Source: Microvirga vignae
GTDB taxonomy: Bacteria; Pseudomonadota; Alphaproteobacteria; Rhizobiales; Beijerinckiaceae
Reading direction: 5' to 3'
NCBI RefSeq assembly: GCF_001017175.1
Contig: NZ_LCYG01000023.1
Span: 1 to 64,000 of the forward strand
DNA: 64,000 bases
Below, in pieces: positions 16,283-24,143 of this stretch; positions within the stretch are counted from its first letter, which is position 1; the number at the start of each line of letters is the position of its first letter. Made by a program: the position numbers and the translations under genes. Below the pieces are notes generated by a model that was given only the letters and a program-made list of their open reading frames with translations, was not told the DNA's origin and did no database searches.

Positions 16283-16489
16283 ATGACGAATCTCCTTGAA
16301 TCCCTTGATGAGAAACTTTCGGAGAATCTTCAGAAGCACGGCCATTACCTGACCGATCCGCACGCCGGCGATGAGGAGAAACTGAACGGAATCATCGACG
16401 GGCTGGCAGCCTTCGTGCCGGAGGATCGGTGGCCGCAGGTGCGTGAGGAACTGTTGAACATCATCAGGAGCAACCAAGTGTCACGCTAG
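16283..16489 (+). CDS. Small protein of unknown function (68 aa)
   Basis: The ATG at 16283 lies about 7 nt after GGGAGA. The product (MTNLLESLDEKLSENLQKHG...DRWPQVREELLNIIRSNQVSR) is acidic and helical, with no signal peptide, membrane segment or cysteine. It stands alone between gene-free stretches. The family is not recognised. Confidence 0.5.
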   Translation: MTNLLESLDEKLSENLQKHGHYLTDPHAGDEEKLNGIIDGLAAFVPEDRWPQVREELLNIIRSNQVSR

Positions 16490-17092
16490 CGGCACGCCAA
16501 TCCATTGCTTCCATGTGCTTACGGGATTGGTCAGCCGTGGAACATCCGAGGCTCGACGTCAGTTAGTCGAGGCCTGCACCCGCCCGTTCAGATCGTCTCA
16601 AAGATCACGCCGGGCTCCATGACCGAACAAAACGGCGTAGTTTCGGCTCCTTAACCTCCTCGGAGGCCTGCGGCCAAGGTAACCATGTTCCTCAAGCGTA
16701 TCATCCTCGGTCCGCCCCTTCCCAATCGCGTCCATGCAGAACGCAAGATCGGCGCCTTCGAGGGCGTATCGGCCATGGGTCTCGATGGCCTGGGTTCCTC
16801 GTCCGTTGGTACAATCTGGCCGGCCGCCCGTTTCAGGAAGCCCATCTGCCGCTGCTGCAAACCGAAAACCTCGCATCATTCGACGGAATGTCCGGGTAGC
16901 GTCGGACTCGGAAGTCCCCTGCCCTTCTTGAACGTCCGCTTACCGCTCGCAAGCTGACCAAAGCGCAATGTCTGAGAAGTGCCAGAAGGAGACGTTCGGC
17001 AATTCGCATGAGATCAGGATCAGTTAGGAAAGCGCAGATGTTGGGCCGCGATTTCTCTGTATAATCGCCCGTGATATCCTCTGCCTCGCCGT
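16490..17092. other. Gene-free stretch
   Basis: No frame combines a ribosome site with a recognisable product. Near its end lies a third, poorer copy of the degenerate repeat (16979-17000, GTGCCAGAAGGAGACG). It looks like decayed sequence. Confidence 0.45.
16979..17000 (+). repeat. Degenerate direct repeat, partial copy 3
   Basis: GTGCCAGAAGGAGACGTTC matches the opening of the elements at 11744 and 13329 with three to four substitutions. The downstream half is not recognisable here. Confidence 0.35.
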
Positions 17093-17431
17093 CTAGGACG
17101 CCCGTGCCGACGGAATGTACAGATCGGCGAAGTGCTCGCGCAGCACGTTCTTCTGCACCTTGCCCATGGTGTTGCGCGGCAACTCATCGACGAAGACGAC
17201 CCGCTTGGGCAGCTTGAACTTCGCCAGCCGGCCATCGAGCGCCGCCAGGATCGTCTTCTCGTCGACCCCTGCCTCCTTCGAGCGGACCACGACGGCCGTG
17301 ACGCCCTCGCCGAAGTCCTTGTGCGGCAGGCCAATCACGGCGCTCTCGAAGACGCCCGGGATGGCATCGATCTCGTCCTCGATCTCCTTCGGATACACGT
17401 TGAAGCCGCCGGTGATCACCAGAGTATACAC
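17093..17431 (-). pseudogene. C-terminal remnant of a malonyl-CoA/acyl-CoA synthetase
   Basis: 112 codons match only the C-terminal domain of the AMP-forming acyl-CoA synthetase family. ITGGFNVYPKEIEDEIDAIPGV is the A8 hinge region, followed by ESAVIGLPHKDFGEGVTAVV, and the catalytic lysine lies in LPRNTMGKVQKNVLRE (A10). The wording is closest to MatB-type malonyl-CoA synthetases. The about 390 residues with the AMP-binding motifs are missing: homology stops abruptly near 17431 and the sequence upstream on the minus strand is unrelated. It is a truncated, presumably non-functional gene. Confidence 0.8.
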
Positions 17432-18174
17432 ATGGCGTTTTCTAATCAGGTGAGGACCTTCCTCAGTTGACGATAATCTTACGCTGCTTTCGGCCCCTTT
17501 CGTGTGCGCAAATGGATAGCGGCCCTTTGATTAATTGATGGTGTAGGCTTGTGGGACGTGCGGCAACTGGACGTGCCCCCTCGACGCGATTCTCAATCAG
17601 GACGAGGGCGCGTTGAATCGATCGGATTGATGACGTTCCGGCGATCAGGTCGCGATATCGTCCTGGTCCTGATTGCGGATACGATCCGCGCGACTCAAGG
17701 CTTGAGGACGGATCGCGCGGCGGCACACTTCTCCCCCTGCAACGATGCGGCGGCGGCAGTTGTGGTACAGTCGCGGATCCGACGTTCCTGAGCCTTACTG
17801 CTTGACTAAGCTTCTGTGTGAGCTTCCTGATTTAAGCTAGGCCCTGCTTCAACCTGGTCGGGCGTGCTTTTTGTATCGCCAAGCTGAAACGGATACTCGA
17901 CTGGATCATTCCTCTCGCGGAGGTTGCTTCCCGAAAGAACCTTCAGGACTAGGAGGCCTTCTCACCTACTGACAAAAGCGGGTGAGAAGGCCTTTCCTGT
18001 GCCGAAGCCATCCCCAAGGCGCAGTTCAATCGGAAGCATGGGAAGTCCGCAAGCGCCATTGGTATAGGTAGAGACAACAGGCCATTGACTCCCTGCTGCT
18101 ACACAACTCCCTGCTGTTACACACAAGGCAGGCTGCATTGCGTATCAAGCCTCCAAACAGAACCCCGTTCGACT
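17432..18174. other. Gene-free stretch with one strong hairpin
   Basis: Apart from the hairpin at 17954-17993, no coding signal is visible. The left edge coincides with the breakpoint of the truncated synthetase gene. Confidence 0.5.
17954..17993 (+). terminator. Strong orphan hairpin, possible terminator
   Basis: AGGCCTTCTCACC (17954-17966) pairs perfectly over 13 bp with GGTGAGAAGGCCT (17981-17993) across a 14-nt loop, followed by TTCC. No gene ends nearby on either strand. It may therefore end a non-coding transcript or belong to a lost gene. Confidence 0.45.
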
Positions 18175-18492
18175 CTACCCCGGGAGGGGTTTCTTTTTGC
18201 CGCTATTCACATGGGCCTTGAGAACATGTGAGGCATGAAACGAAATGGACCGGCGGGGCTCGATGGGCGCCTCAACCCCTGTCTTTGGATTCCGCCCCAC
18301 CCGCAGGCCCTTCTCGCGCACGGTGAACGTGCCGAACCCCGACAGCTTCACGGTCTTGTCCGCTGCAAGAGTGTCGCAAATCTCCCGAAGAACCTGCCCG
18401 ACCAACTCGGTCGACTCTGCCCGCGAGAGGCCGAGTTGCTGACGCACGGCCTCCATCAACTCCACTCGGGTTACGTTCTTGCCCGCCATCAT
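18175..18492 (-). CDS. IHF-alpha-like DNA-bending protein (HU/IHF family)
   Basis: 105 aa. Start at the ATG at 18492 or the adjacent ATG at 18489, both after GGGAG. NVTRVELMEAVRQQLGLSRAES and VKLSGFGTFTVREKGLRVGR are the HU/IHF helical and beta-arm cores. RNPKTGVEAPIEPRRSISF contains the minor-groove-intercalating NPKTG-x-x-x-PI turn, and a basic KKKPLPG tail ends the protein. It resembles IHF alpha more than HU. The genomic context is not that of the usual alphaproteobacterial ihfA, so it may be a paralogue. Confidence 0.85.
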   Translation of the reverse strand: MMAGKNVTRVELMEAVRQQLGLSRAESTELVGQVLREICDTLAADKTVKLSGFGTFTVREKGLRVGRNPKTGVEAPIEPRRSISFHASHVLKAHVNSGKKKPLPG

Positions 18493-19027
18493 CGTGCTCC
18501 CGTTAACGAGAAACGCCCCGGCATAGAGCCGAGGCGCTTCCCAAGAACCAAGAAGGAGTGCCCCCGCAGCCTTCCAATTTGAACAGGGGAAGAGTGCCTG
18601 ATTTGCCGGGGTGTGGCTGTACCGGGAAAGACACAGGCCGTGATCCGACCGAGTGCTGCGGTGGAGCGATGTTTTCGCTATCGGCTGCCTCCTGCCGTAA
18701 CGGCTCTCCACCAGTTCCACAAAGGGGCTTCTCGGAATGACACTGCTTTACCGATTGGCACCGATCACTTCCGAGAACGGAACCACCAACAGCGTTTGGC
18801 CACTCTCGTTCGCGACCTCGATGACGGCGTGAAAATGAACTTCAGGCCAGTCTCACAGCTCTCGCGCCATCCTCAAGGCGAGAGCATGGGCCGTGTCGAT
18901 GTCGCCTAGGGTTGCGCCGTCGGAATCGAGGTCAAGATACTCTCCCTCGGGGCGGTTTCGAATGTGGAAATACTACTGAGGCATGTGGGTCTGATTAAAG
19001 GCACTTCTGCGAATTACGGTACAGGTG
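18493..19027. other. Intergenic stretch without a supported gene
   Basis: Holds the upstream region of the IHF-like gene. I see no convincing open frame, repeat or RNA gene. Confidence 0.4.
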
Positions 19028-19285
19028 CTACTCCTTGTCCGAAGGCGGCGCTTCGGGCGGTGTGGCACGGGCGAGCTCCTCTCGGATCAGTTGCGCCGTC
19101 TTAGTTCCAATGCCCGGCAACTTATGGAGCCGGTCAGCCACAGCCCTGAGCTGGTCGAGGGTCGTGATGCCTTGCTCATGCAGCATCTCCCAAGCATAGC
19201 GGGGCAGACGCAGCCCTGGGATGTCTCCCTCGTGGGCATGATTACGGTAATAAGCCCTGGAATTGCGGTAATAAGACTTGGACAC
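19028..19285 (-). CDS. Small helix-hairpin-helix (alpha-CTD-like) protein
   Basis: 85 aa from a GTG preceded by GGGAGGT at good spacing. Residues about 32-72 (WEMLHEQGITTLDQLRAVADRLHKLPGIGTKTAQLIREEL) form a helix-hairpin-helix with the LPGIGTKTA hairpin, like the C-terminal DNA-binding domain of the RNA polymerase alpha subunit and DNA-repair HhH modules. The N-terminus carries a duplicated tyrosine-rich YYRN (SYYRNSRAYYRN). The likely role is DNA binding; a regulatory or polymerase-linked role is inference. Confidence 0.65.
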   Translation of the reverse strand: MSKSYYRNSRAYYRNHAHEGDIPGLRLPRYAWEMLHEQGITTLDQLRAVADRLHKLPGIGTKTAQLIREELARATPPEAPPSDKE

Positions 19286-19438
19286 CTGCCATCACCTCCC
19301 GCCCCTTTGTTCCTATCATCAGGGTACGAGGAGGACAGTGACCCTATCCCAGAGGGATTGCCTTATATCCTTATTTTCCTTGCAGTGGCGCCTGAACTGC
19401 GTCGTTCCATAAGGGTATCCTGCGAGTTGCGCAGATGC

Positions 19439-20194
19439 TCACGGCGATTTCGATCCAGACGGGACCTGTGGTGAGTAAGAGCCGGGCAAGAGGCGCTGGT
19501 AGATGCGCCGGATCCGGCCGTAGCATTCGCAGGTGCTGTCTTCGAGCCCCGCCCGGTTGGTCACGGTGATGCTGCCGCGGCTCTGCTGGATCAGTCCGGC
19601 CGCCTGCAACGTTCGCAGGACAACGCTCACGGTCGGGCGTTGCACCCCCAGCATCTCGGCCAGGAATTCATGCGTGAGCAGCAAGGTGTCCCTCCCCACC
19701 CGATCCTGTAGCCTCAGGATCCAGCGGCAGCAGCGCGCCTCAACGCTGTGAACGGCATTGCAGGCAACCCTCTGAAACGCCTGCGCCAGCAACGCTTCGC
19801 CATAGCTCATGATCAGCCGCCGCAGGGCCGGGCAGGCATTCCTCACCTCGTTCAGGAAGTCGACCGGAATGCGTGATGCCGTGCCGGGCATCTGCACGAC
19901 ATAGCGCCCGAAGGCCTCCTGCGTGACTTGCGCACTCAGCAGGCCTAGAACCCCCTCGCGCCCGAACACGCTCACCTCGGCGGTCTGGCCATCCTCAAGA
20001 ACATTCACGAGCGACACGACAGTGTCATTCGGGAAGTAAGCGTAGGATATGGCCTCGCCCGTGTCATAGAGCACCTGGCCCCGCGCCAGTTCGACGAGTT
20101 CGAGGTGGGGCTCCAGAAGCGCAAAATCCTCCGGCTTCAGGGCAGCCAGGAGCCGGTTGGTGCGATGATCGGCTGAAAGAGCCTGGGGTGGCAT
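19439..20194 (-). CDS. Crp/Fnr-family transcriptional regulator
   Basis: 251 aa. The cyclic-nucleotide-binding beta-roll (about 15-130) contains GQVLYDTGEAISYAYFPNDTVVSLV, typical of the rhizobial Crp/Fnr subclass. The C-terminal HTH (about 150-225) reads LTHEFLAEMLGVQRPTVSVVLRTLQAAGLI with a following wing. There are no N-terminal cysteines for an Fnr cluster, so oxygen sensing by [4Fe-4S] is unlikely. It is monocistronic, and the target is unknown. Confidence 0.9.
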   Translation of the reverse strand: MPPQALSADHRTNRLLAALKPEDFALLEPHLELVELARGQVLYDTGEAISYAYFPNDTVVSLVNVLEDGQTAEVSVFGREGVLGLLSAQVTQEAFGRYVVQMPGTASRIPVDFLNEVRNACPALRRLIMSYGEALLAQAFQRVACNAVHSVEARCCRWILRLQDRVGRDTLLLTHEFLAEMLGVQRPTVSVVLRTLQAAGLIQQSRGSITVTNRAGLEDSTCECYGRIRRIYQRLLPGSYSPQVPSGSKSP

Positions 20195-21651
20195 TTCTTA
20201 TCTTCTTGATTGCCTCGACAACAGGGGAGGCTTGTATAGACAGGCTTATCGGCTCTTCGCCCACCGTATTCCTACGTCGGAATGTACCGACAGGGCGAAA
20301 CAGATCTTTCCGGATCGGAGGCCACTGTGACTTGTGCCCCTACGGATCGGACCTTCGAGCGCCCATGAGACGTCGGGCGCTTTTTTACGCTGAACCATCG
20401 TCTCTGGCACAGGCTATTCATTGCAAGCGATGCATCCAAGGTTCGACCGCGGGCTGTACGCCTCACCGCAGGCAACGCATGCCAACAAGGGCGATGCTGA
20501 TGCGCGACATCGTTTTCACTGCATCAGGAACGAACTTAAGACGCTGGAAGCGCAGGTTTCTGGCCGTTCAGCCTTATCGGAATTACGCAGCCGCCATCGG
20601 AAATGCGTTGACGGGATCCTTATAGCTGAAGGCCTTGTCTCTCCCCGGTCATCCGTGCCGAGAAATTGCTTTCGGTGTCCAGTCTTAGGTCATTCAGGCT
20701 GAGGGGCGGCGCCTCAGGTTAATCGAATTCACATCCTTGAGGATATGGGCGCTGTCATCGAGAAGAACCTCGCGCAGGAGTTGACCCCTCCGGTCTTTGC
20801 TGCCACCTGAGTTCTGTCGCAGAGAAGCCAGGACAGATACCGCTCAAAAACGCCAGTGGTCAGGTCCTGCTCAACAATCAGGACATGGTCACCCCGGATC
20901 AAAAGAAGCTCATGCCGCGCAAGACTTCGGCATCGTTTGGCTTCACAAGCTCTCGAACCTCAAGCTCGGCCACGTTGGCTGCACTCTGCATAAGAAGCGG
21001 GATATGAGTATCCTCGCGGAAGCGGACTAGCTCTCCGTAGACATCGTCACTCTTGGTTGCCTTTCGGCCATTGAGCAGAATACTCCCATGATCCAGATCC
21101 AGGCAGGTCCGGAGTTTGGCTGCCGCATCAAGCGGCACACCATCGACCTGATGCTGTAGAGCCTGAGCAACCGAGTCAGCCAATGTCCCGGCAATCAGCG
21201 GTCCGAACTTCGGTGGAGACAGCGGTAATGAACACGAACGCGCTTGGTCGGCATCGATAAGCCTCAATACCTAAACTGCTGGAACCTCACGGGCTGATAG
21301 CCTCACGGGACAAGGGCGGCAGCGCGCTCGTGCGTAGGTTCTGGCCCGCCAGAACGGCAATCGAGTACGACGGCTGCCTCCGGGGCTTTGGCTGGGAGCA
21401 TCGTCGGCGTGCCCAGCCCAACGTTGTGCGGAAAGCTGGGAGAGCTATTGGCGCTCATGGCGCTATTGGCACATCGTTGATGACAGGGGGCGGGTCAGAG
21501 CTGAAGAGACCTCTACATGCCGGAGGATTTCAGGGCATCGCCTGAGAACTAGGCTAAAGGTTCGATAGCGGCACAGAGGACGCCCCCCGGCTTCATGCTT
21601 CCGGAATATCGAACTTCCGGACGCAGAAAACCTCTAAGCTCTTGAAAAGAA
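20195..21651. other. Long gene-poor stretch before tRNA-Pro
   Basis: About 1.4 kb without a confident gene. The best frame is a 122-codon TTG-start ORF on the minus strand (20899-21267), with partly protein-like composition (LNGRKATKSDDVYGELVRFRED) but no ribosome site or recognised family. It may be a degraded gene. Confidence 0.4.
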
Positions 21652-21729
21652 TGGTCGGAGCGGCGGGATTTGAACCCACGACCCCTAGTCCCCCAGACTA
21701 GTGCGCTAACCGGGCTGCGCTACGCTCCG
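21652..21729 (-). tRNA. tRNA-Pro (anticodon GGG)
   Basis: The minus strand folds as a cloverleaf: acceptor CGGAGCG/CGCTCCG, anticodon stem CTAGT/ACTAG with loop CTGGGGG (anticodon GGG), T-arm GGGTTCAAATCCC and an encoded CCA (21652-21654). 78 nt including CCA. Confidence 0.95.
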
Positions 21730-21986
21730 ACACCTTGAACGGCCTGTGTCAATTAGCTTCGGAAGCACCGGTTCGCAACCCCTGAAATGCACTTTCGTGG
21801 CCAAAAGGACCTGAAATGCACATCTCGAGACCAGCCACCTCAAGAACAGCTTATTCCGCCTCGCTTCCCGTCAAGCTGAAACAAAGGCAATGGTCCAGCG
21901 TTCGCGACAGCAGCGGCAGCCCAGAGTCGAGCGCCATCCCCGGCGTGTCGCGGCCCGGCCGTGAGCTTTCAGCAGGAGAAATTCCT

Positions 21987-22598
21987 ATGGACCGTCGCGC
22001 CCTCCTTCTCGGTGGCCTTGCTGCCGCCATCGTGACCGCCCCTGCCCTCGCGCAAACCAGCGGATCATCCTCCACCATGCAGCCCGGAGCCTCGGGCGGC
22101 TCCTCTCCGAGCCGCATGGGCGGCCAGATGGGACAGGCCGAGATGCAGCACATGCAGCAGACCATGCAGCTTGGCATGGTTGCCATGGAATCGAGCCGTA
22201 TCGCCATGAACAAGGCGCGTCACGAAGATCTGAAACGCTTCGCGAATTTCGAGGTGCAGGAGCAGACCACTCTGGCCGAGGTTCTGCGCTCGATGATGGA
22301 TCCCGGAGCCACCGCCGCCACCGGTCAGGCGGGCGCGAACATGCAGGGCGCGATGCAGATGGACGCCAGCACCCGTGACATGATGCAGAAGCTGCAAAAC
22401 CAGCAGAGCGGCGCCGAATTCGACAAGGCCTATCTGGAGGCTCAGCTTCAAGGCCATCGCGACCTGCTCCAGGTGCAAGAGCGCTACCTGCAATCGAACT
22501 CGCAGAACCGCGAGCATATGAACGTGGCCAAGATGGCCCGCGGTCATATCCGCGAGCACATCGCCATGCTGGAAACCATGCAGCAGACGATGCGGTAA
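21987..22598 (+). CDS. DUF4142 (ferritin-like fold) exported protein
   Basis: 203 aa. The ATG at 21987 follows AGGAG by 8 nt; an upstream in-frame start would bury the signal. MDRRALLLGGLAAAIVTAPALAQ is a Tat- or Sec-type signal with adjacent arginines. A Met/Gln-rich segment (MGGQMGQAEMQHMQQTMQLG) follows. The helical part has SSRIAMNKARHEDLKRFANFEVQEQTTLAEVL and FDKAYLEAQLQGHRDLLQVQERYL, the two halves of the DUF4142 four-helix pattern. The family is periplasmic and of unknown function, often stress-linked. Confidence 0.85.
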   Translation: MDRRALLLGGLAAAIVTAPALAQTSGSSSTMQPGASGGSSPSRMGGQMGQAEMQHMQQTMQLGMVAMESSRIAMNKARHEDLKRFANFEVQEQTTLAEVLRSMMDPGATAATGQAGANMQGAMQMDASTRDMMQKLQNQQSGAEFDKAYLEAQLQGHRDLLQVQERYLQSNSQNREHMNVAKMARGHIREHIAMLETMQQTMR

Positions 22599-22624
22599 CG
22601 GCTCTGACTCACGCGCAGGAAGGG

Positions 22625-22651
22625 GCCCGCTCCACATGTCGCGGAGCGGGC
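22625..22651 (+). terminator. Hairpin after the DUF4142 gene
   Basis: GCCCGCTCC and GGAGCGGGC pair over 9 bp with a 9-nt loop, about 27 bp after the stop codon. No T-run follows, so termination would be weak or factor-assisted. Confidence 0.4.
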
Positions 22652-22827
22652 TAGTTGCAGGAGCGTCTCGGGAGGAATTTGCTCAAAACTATTGGCCATC
22701 CCGCTTGTTGCAGGGGTGCGGCGTTCCACCTCAACCCCGCGCGTCGCTCCTCCTCCGGCAAAGCTCCTGAACTCTTCAGCTCACCAGTCGTTCTTGTCCT
22801 GCCGACACGAGAAGAAGGATCGAGTTT

Positions 22828-23397
22828 GTGACGGAGCAGAAACGGGATCACAGGCGGAATAGCCCAAGCACTGGAGCACTCCGGCCCGGCGACTTTGCGT
22901 CTGTTCTGGAGCGCAACATCCATGTGCTTCGCAACAAGCGACAGGAAGAGGCAAATCAGGCCGGTCTGCAGGATCGTATCGCCGATACCATTACGCGCTT
23001 CAGCGGCAGCATGCTCTTCGTCTACCTGCATTTGGCACTGGTTGGAGCATGGACCGCCATCAATGTGGAGCTTGTCCCCGGCATCGCACCGTTCGATCCG
23101 AGCTTCGTCATCCTGGCGACGGTCGCCTCTGTGGAAGCCATTTTCCTCTCCACCTTTGTGCTCATCAGCCAGAACCGCGCCGCGGCGGAAGCCGACCGCA
23201 GGGCCGAGCTCGATCTTCAGACCAATCTCCTGTCGGAGCACGAGATCACGCGGCTGCTTTCGCTCACGATAGCCATTGCTGAGCACCTCGGCATCCAGGA
23301 CGCCTCCGATCCCAGCCTGAAGGAACTGCAAAAGCACGTGGCACCCGAAAAGGTGCTCGACAGGCTGGCAGAGGACGAAAAGGAAAACGAGACCTAA
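22828..23397 (+). CDS. DUF1003 inner-membrane protein
   Basis: 189 aa from a GTG with AAGGA upstream. A cytoplasmic N-terminus (RNIHVLRNKRQEEANQAGLQDRIADTITRFSGS) precedes two transmembrane helices: about 52-71 (MLFVYLHLALVGAWTAINV) and about 86-108 (FVILATVASVEAIFLSTFVL). The loop AAEADRRAELDLQTNLLSEHE after them is the conserved DUF1003 signature. The function of the family is unknown. Confidence 0.88.
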   Translation: MTEQKRDHRRNSPSTGALRPGDFASVLERNIHVLRNKRQEEANQAGLQDRIADTITRFSGSMLFVYLHLALVGAWTAINVELVPGIAPFDPSFVILATVASVEAIFLSTFVLISQNRAAAEADRRAELDLQTNLLSEHEITRLLSLTIAIAEHLGIQDASDPSLKELQKHVAPEKVLDRLAEDEKENET

Positions 23398-23440
23398 AGC
23401 CCGGCCCTACGGTCGTGTGACCTGAGGCAGGGGAAGGAAA

Positions 23441-23516
23441 TGGTGGGCGGTGAGGGGATCGAACCCCCGACCTGCGGTGTGTAAAACCGATGCTCTACCA
23501 GCTGAGCTAACCGCCC
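23441..23516 (-). tRNA. tRNA-Val (anticodon TAC)
   Basis: The minus strand folds as a cloverleaf: acceptor GGGCGGT/ACCGCCC, D-arm GCTCAGCTGGTAGAGC, anticodon loop TTTACAC (TAC), T-arm with GGTTCGATCC and an encoded CCA. 76 nt. The outermost anticodon-stem pair appears mismatched (T-C). Confidence 0.95.
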
Positions 23517-23606
23517 TTTTGCGATGCCTTCGAGAATCTTTCGCCGAAGGAGCATGCGTCTTATCAGAAGCTGTGGATGTTTCCAGCCCTGATGCGCCCC
23601 TGACAT

Positions 23607-23641
23607 AAAAAGAGAAGGCCAACAACGCAAGCGTGTTGGCC
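23607..23641 (-). terminator. Rho-independent terminator of hupB
   Basis: On the minus strand GGCCAACA and TGTTGGCC (23634-23641 and 23617-23624) form an 8-bp stem followed by TTCTCTTTTT. It starts about 30 bp after the hupB stop. Confidence 0.8.
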
Positions 23642-23672
23642 CTCTTAAAAGCGAATGCGGCTTTAAAAGCGC

Positions 23673-23951
23673 TTACTTCGCGTTGACGGCGTCCTTGAGG
23701 CCAGCGCCGGCGCGGAACTTCGGGGTCTTCGAAGCCGGAACCTTCACCTTCTCGCCGGTGCGCGGGTTGCGGGCTTCACCGGCAGCACGGTTGGTCACCA
23801 CGAACGTGCCGAAGCCGACGATCTTCACCTCGTCGCCCTGCTTCAGAGCGCCGGTGATCGCCTCGATGGCGGCGTCGATCGCCTCACCAGCCTGGCCACG
23901 AGAAAGACCGACCTTGTCGGCGACGGCAGCAACGAGCGCGCCTTTGTTCAT
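23673..23951 (-). CDS. hupB: DNA-binding protein HU
   Basis: 92 aa. The ATG at 23951 follows GGAGGA with good spacing; the longer ORF is ignored. MNKGALVAAVADKVGLSRGQA, VKIVGFGTFVV and RAAGEARNPRTGEKVKVPASKTPKF are canonical HU segments, including the RNPRTGE DNA-intercalating arm tip. It is placed directly downstream of lon, as in most alphaproteobacteria. It has its own upstream region, since lon ends in a terminator at 24086-24115. Confidence 0.97.
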   Translation of the reverse strand: MNKGALVAAVADKVGLSRGQAGEAIDAAIEAITGALKQGDEVKIVGFGTFVVTNRAAGEARNPRTGEKVKVPASKTPKFRAGAGLKDAVNAK

Positions 23952-24085
23952 TTTGTATCCTCCAGTGATCACGGCGATCGTAAAGTTATGTATCACCGTT
24001 TCAGGGAGCATTCGTGTGGCCTAAAGCTGGCCCTGAAGCAACCCCCAAAGCGCCGCAAATGAGCCATTTTTTGCCGTTTCTCACC

Positions 24086-24115
24086 AAAAAGCCCCCGAAT
24101 TCGCCATCCGGGGGC
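24086..24115 (-). terminator. Rho-independent terminator of lon
   Basis: On the minus strand GCCCCCG and CGGGGGC pair (24109-24115 with 24091-24097), followed by TTTTT (24086-24090). It lies about 29 bp after the lon stop. Confidence 0.85.
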
Positions 24116-24143
24116 CTGTTTTCACTTAACGTAGCGTCAGACG

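Noticed and set aside
21652-23516. tRNA-Pro or tRNA-Val as an integration site for a genomic island
   Set aside because: No integrase and no duplicated tRNA 3' end were found in the adjacent accessory DNA.
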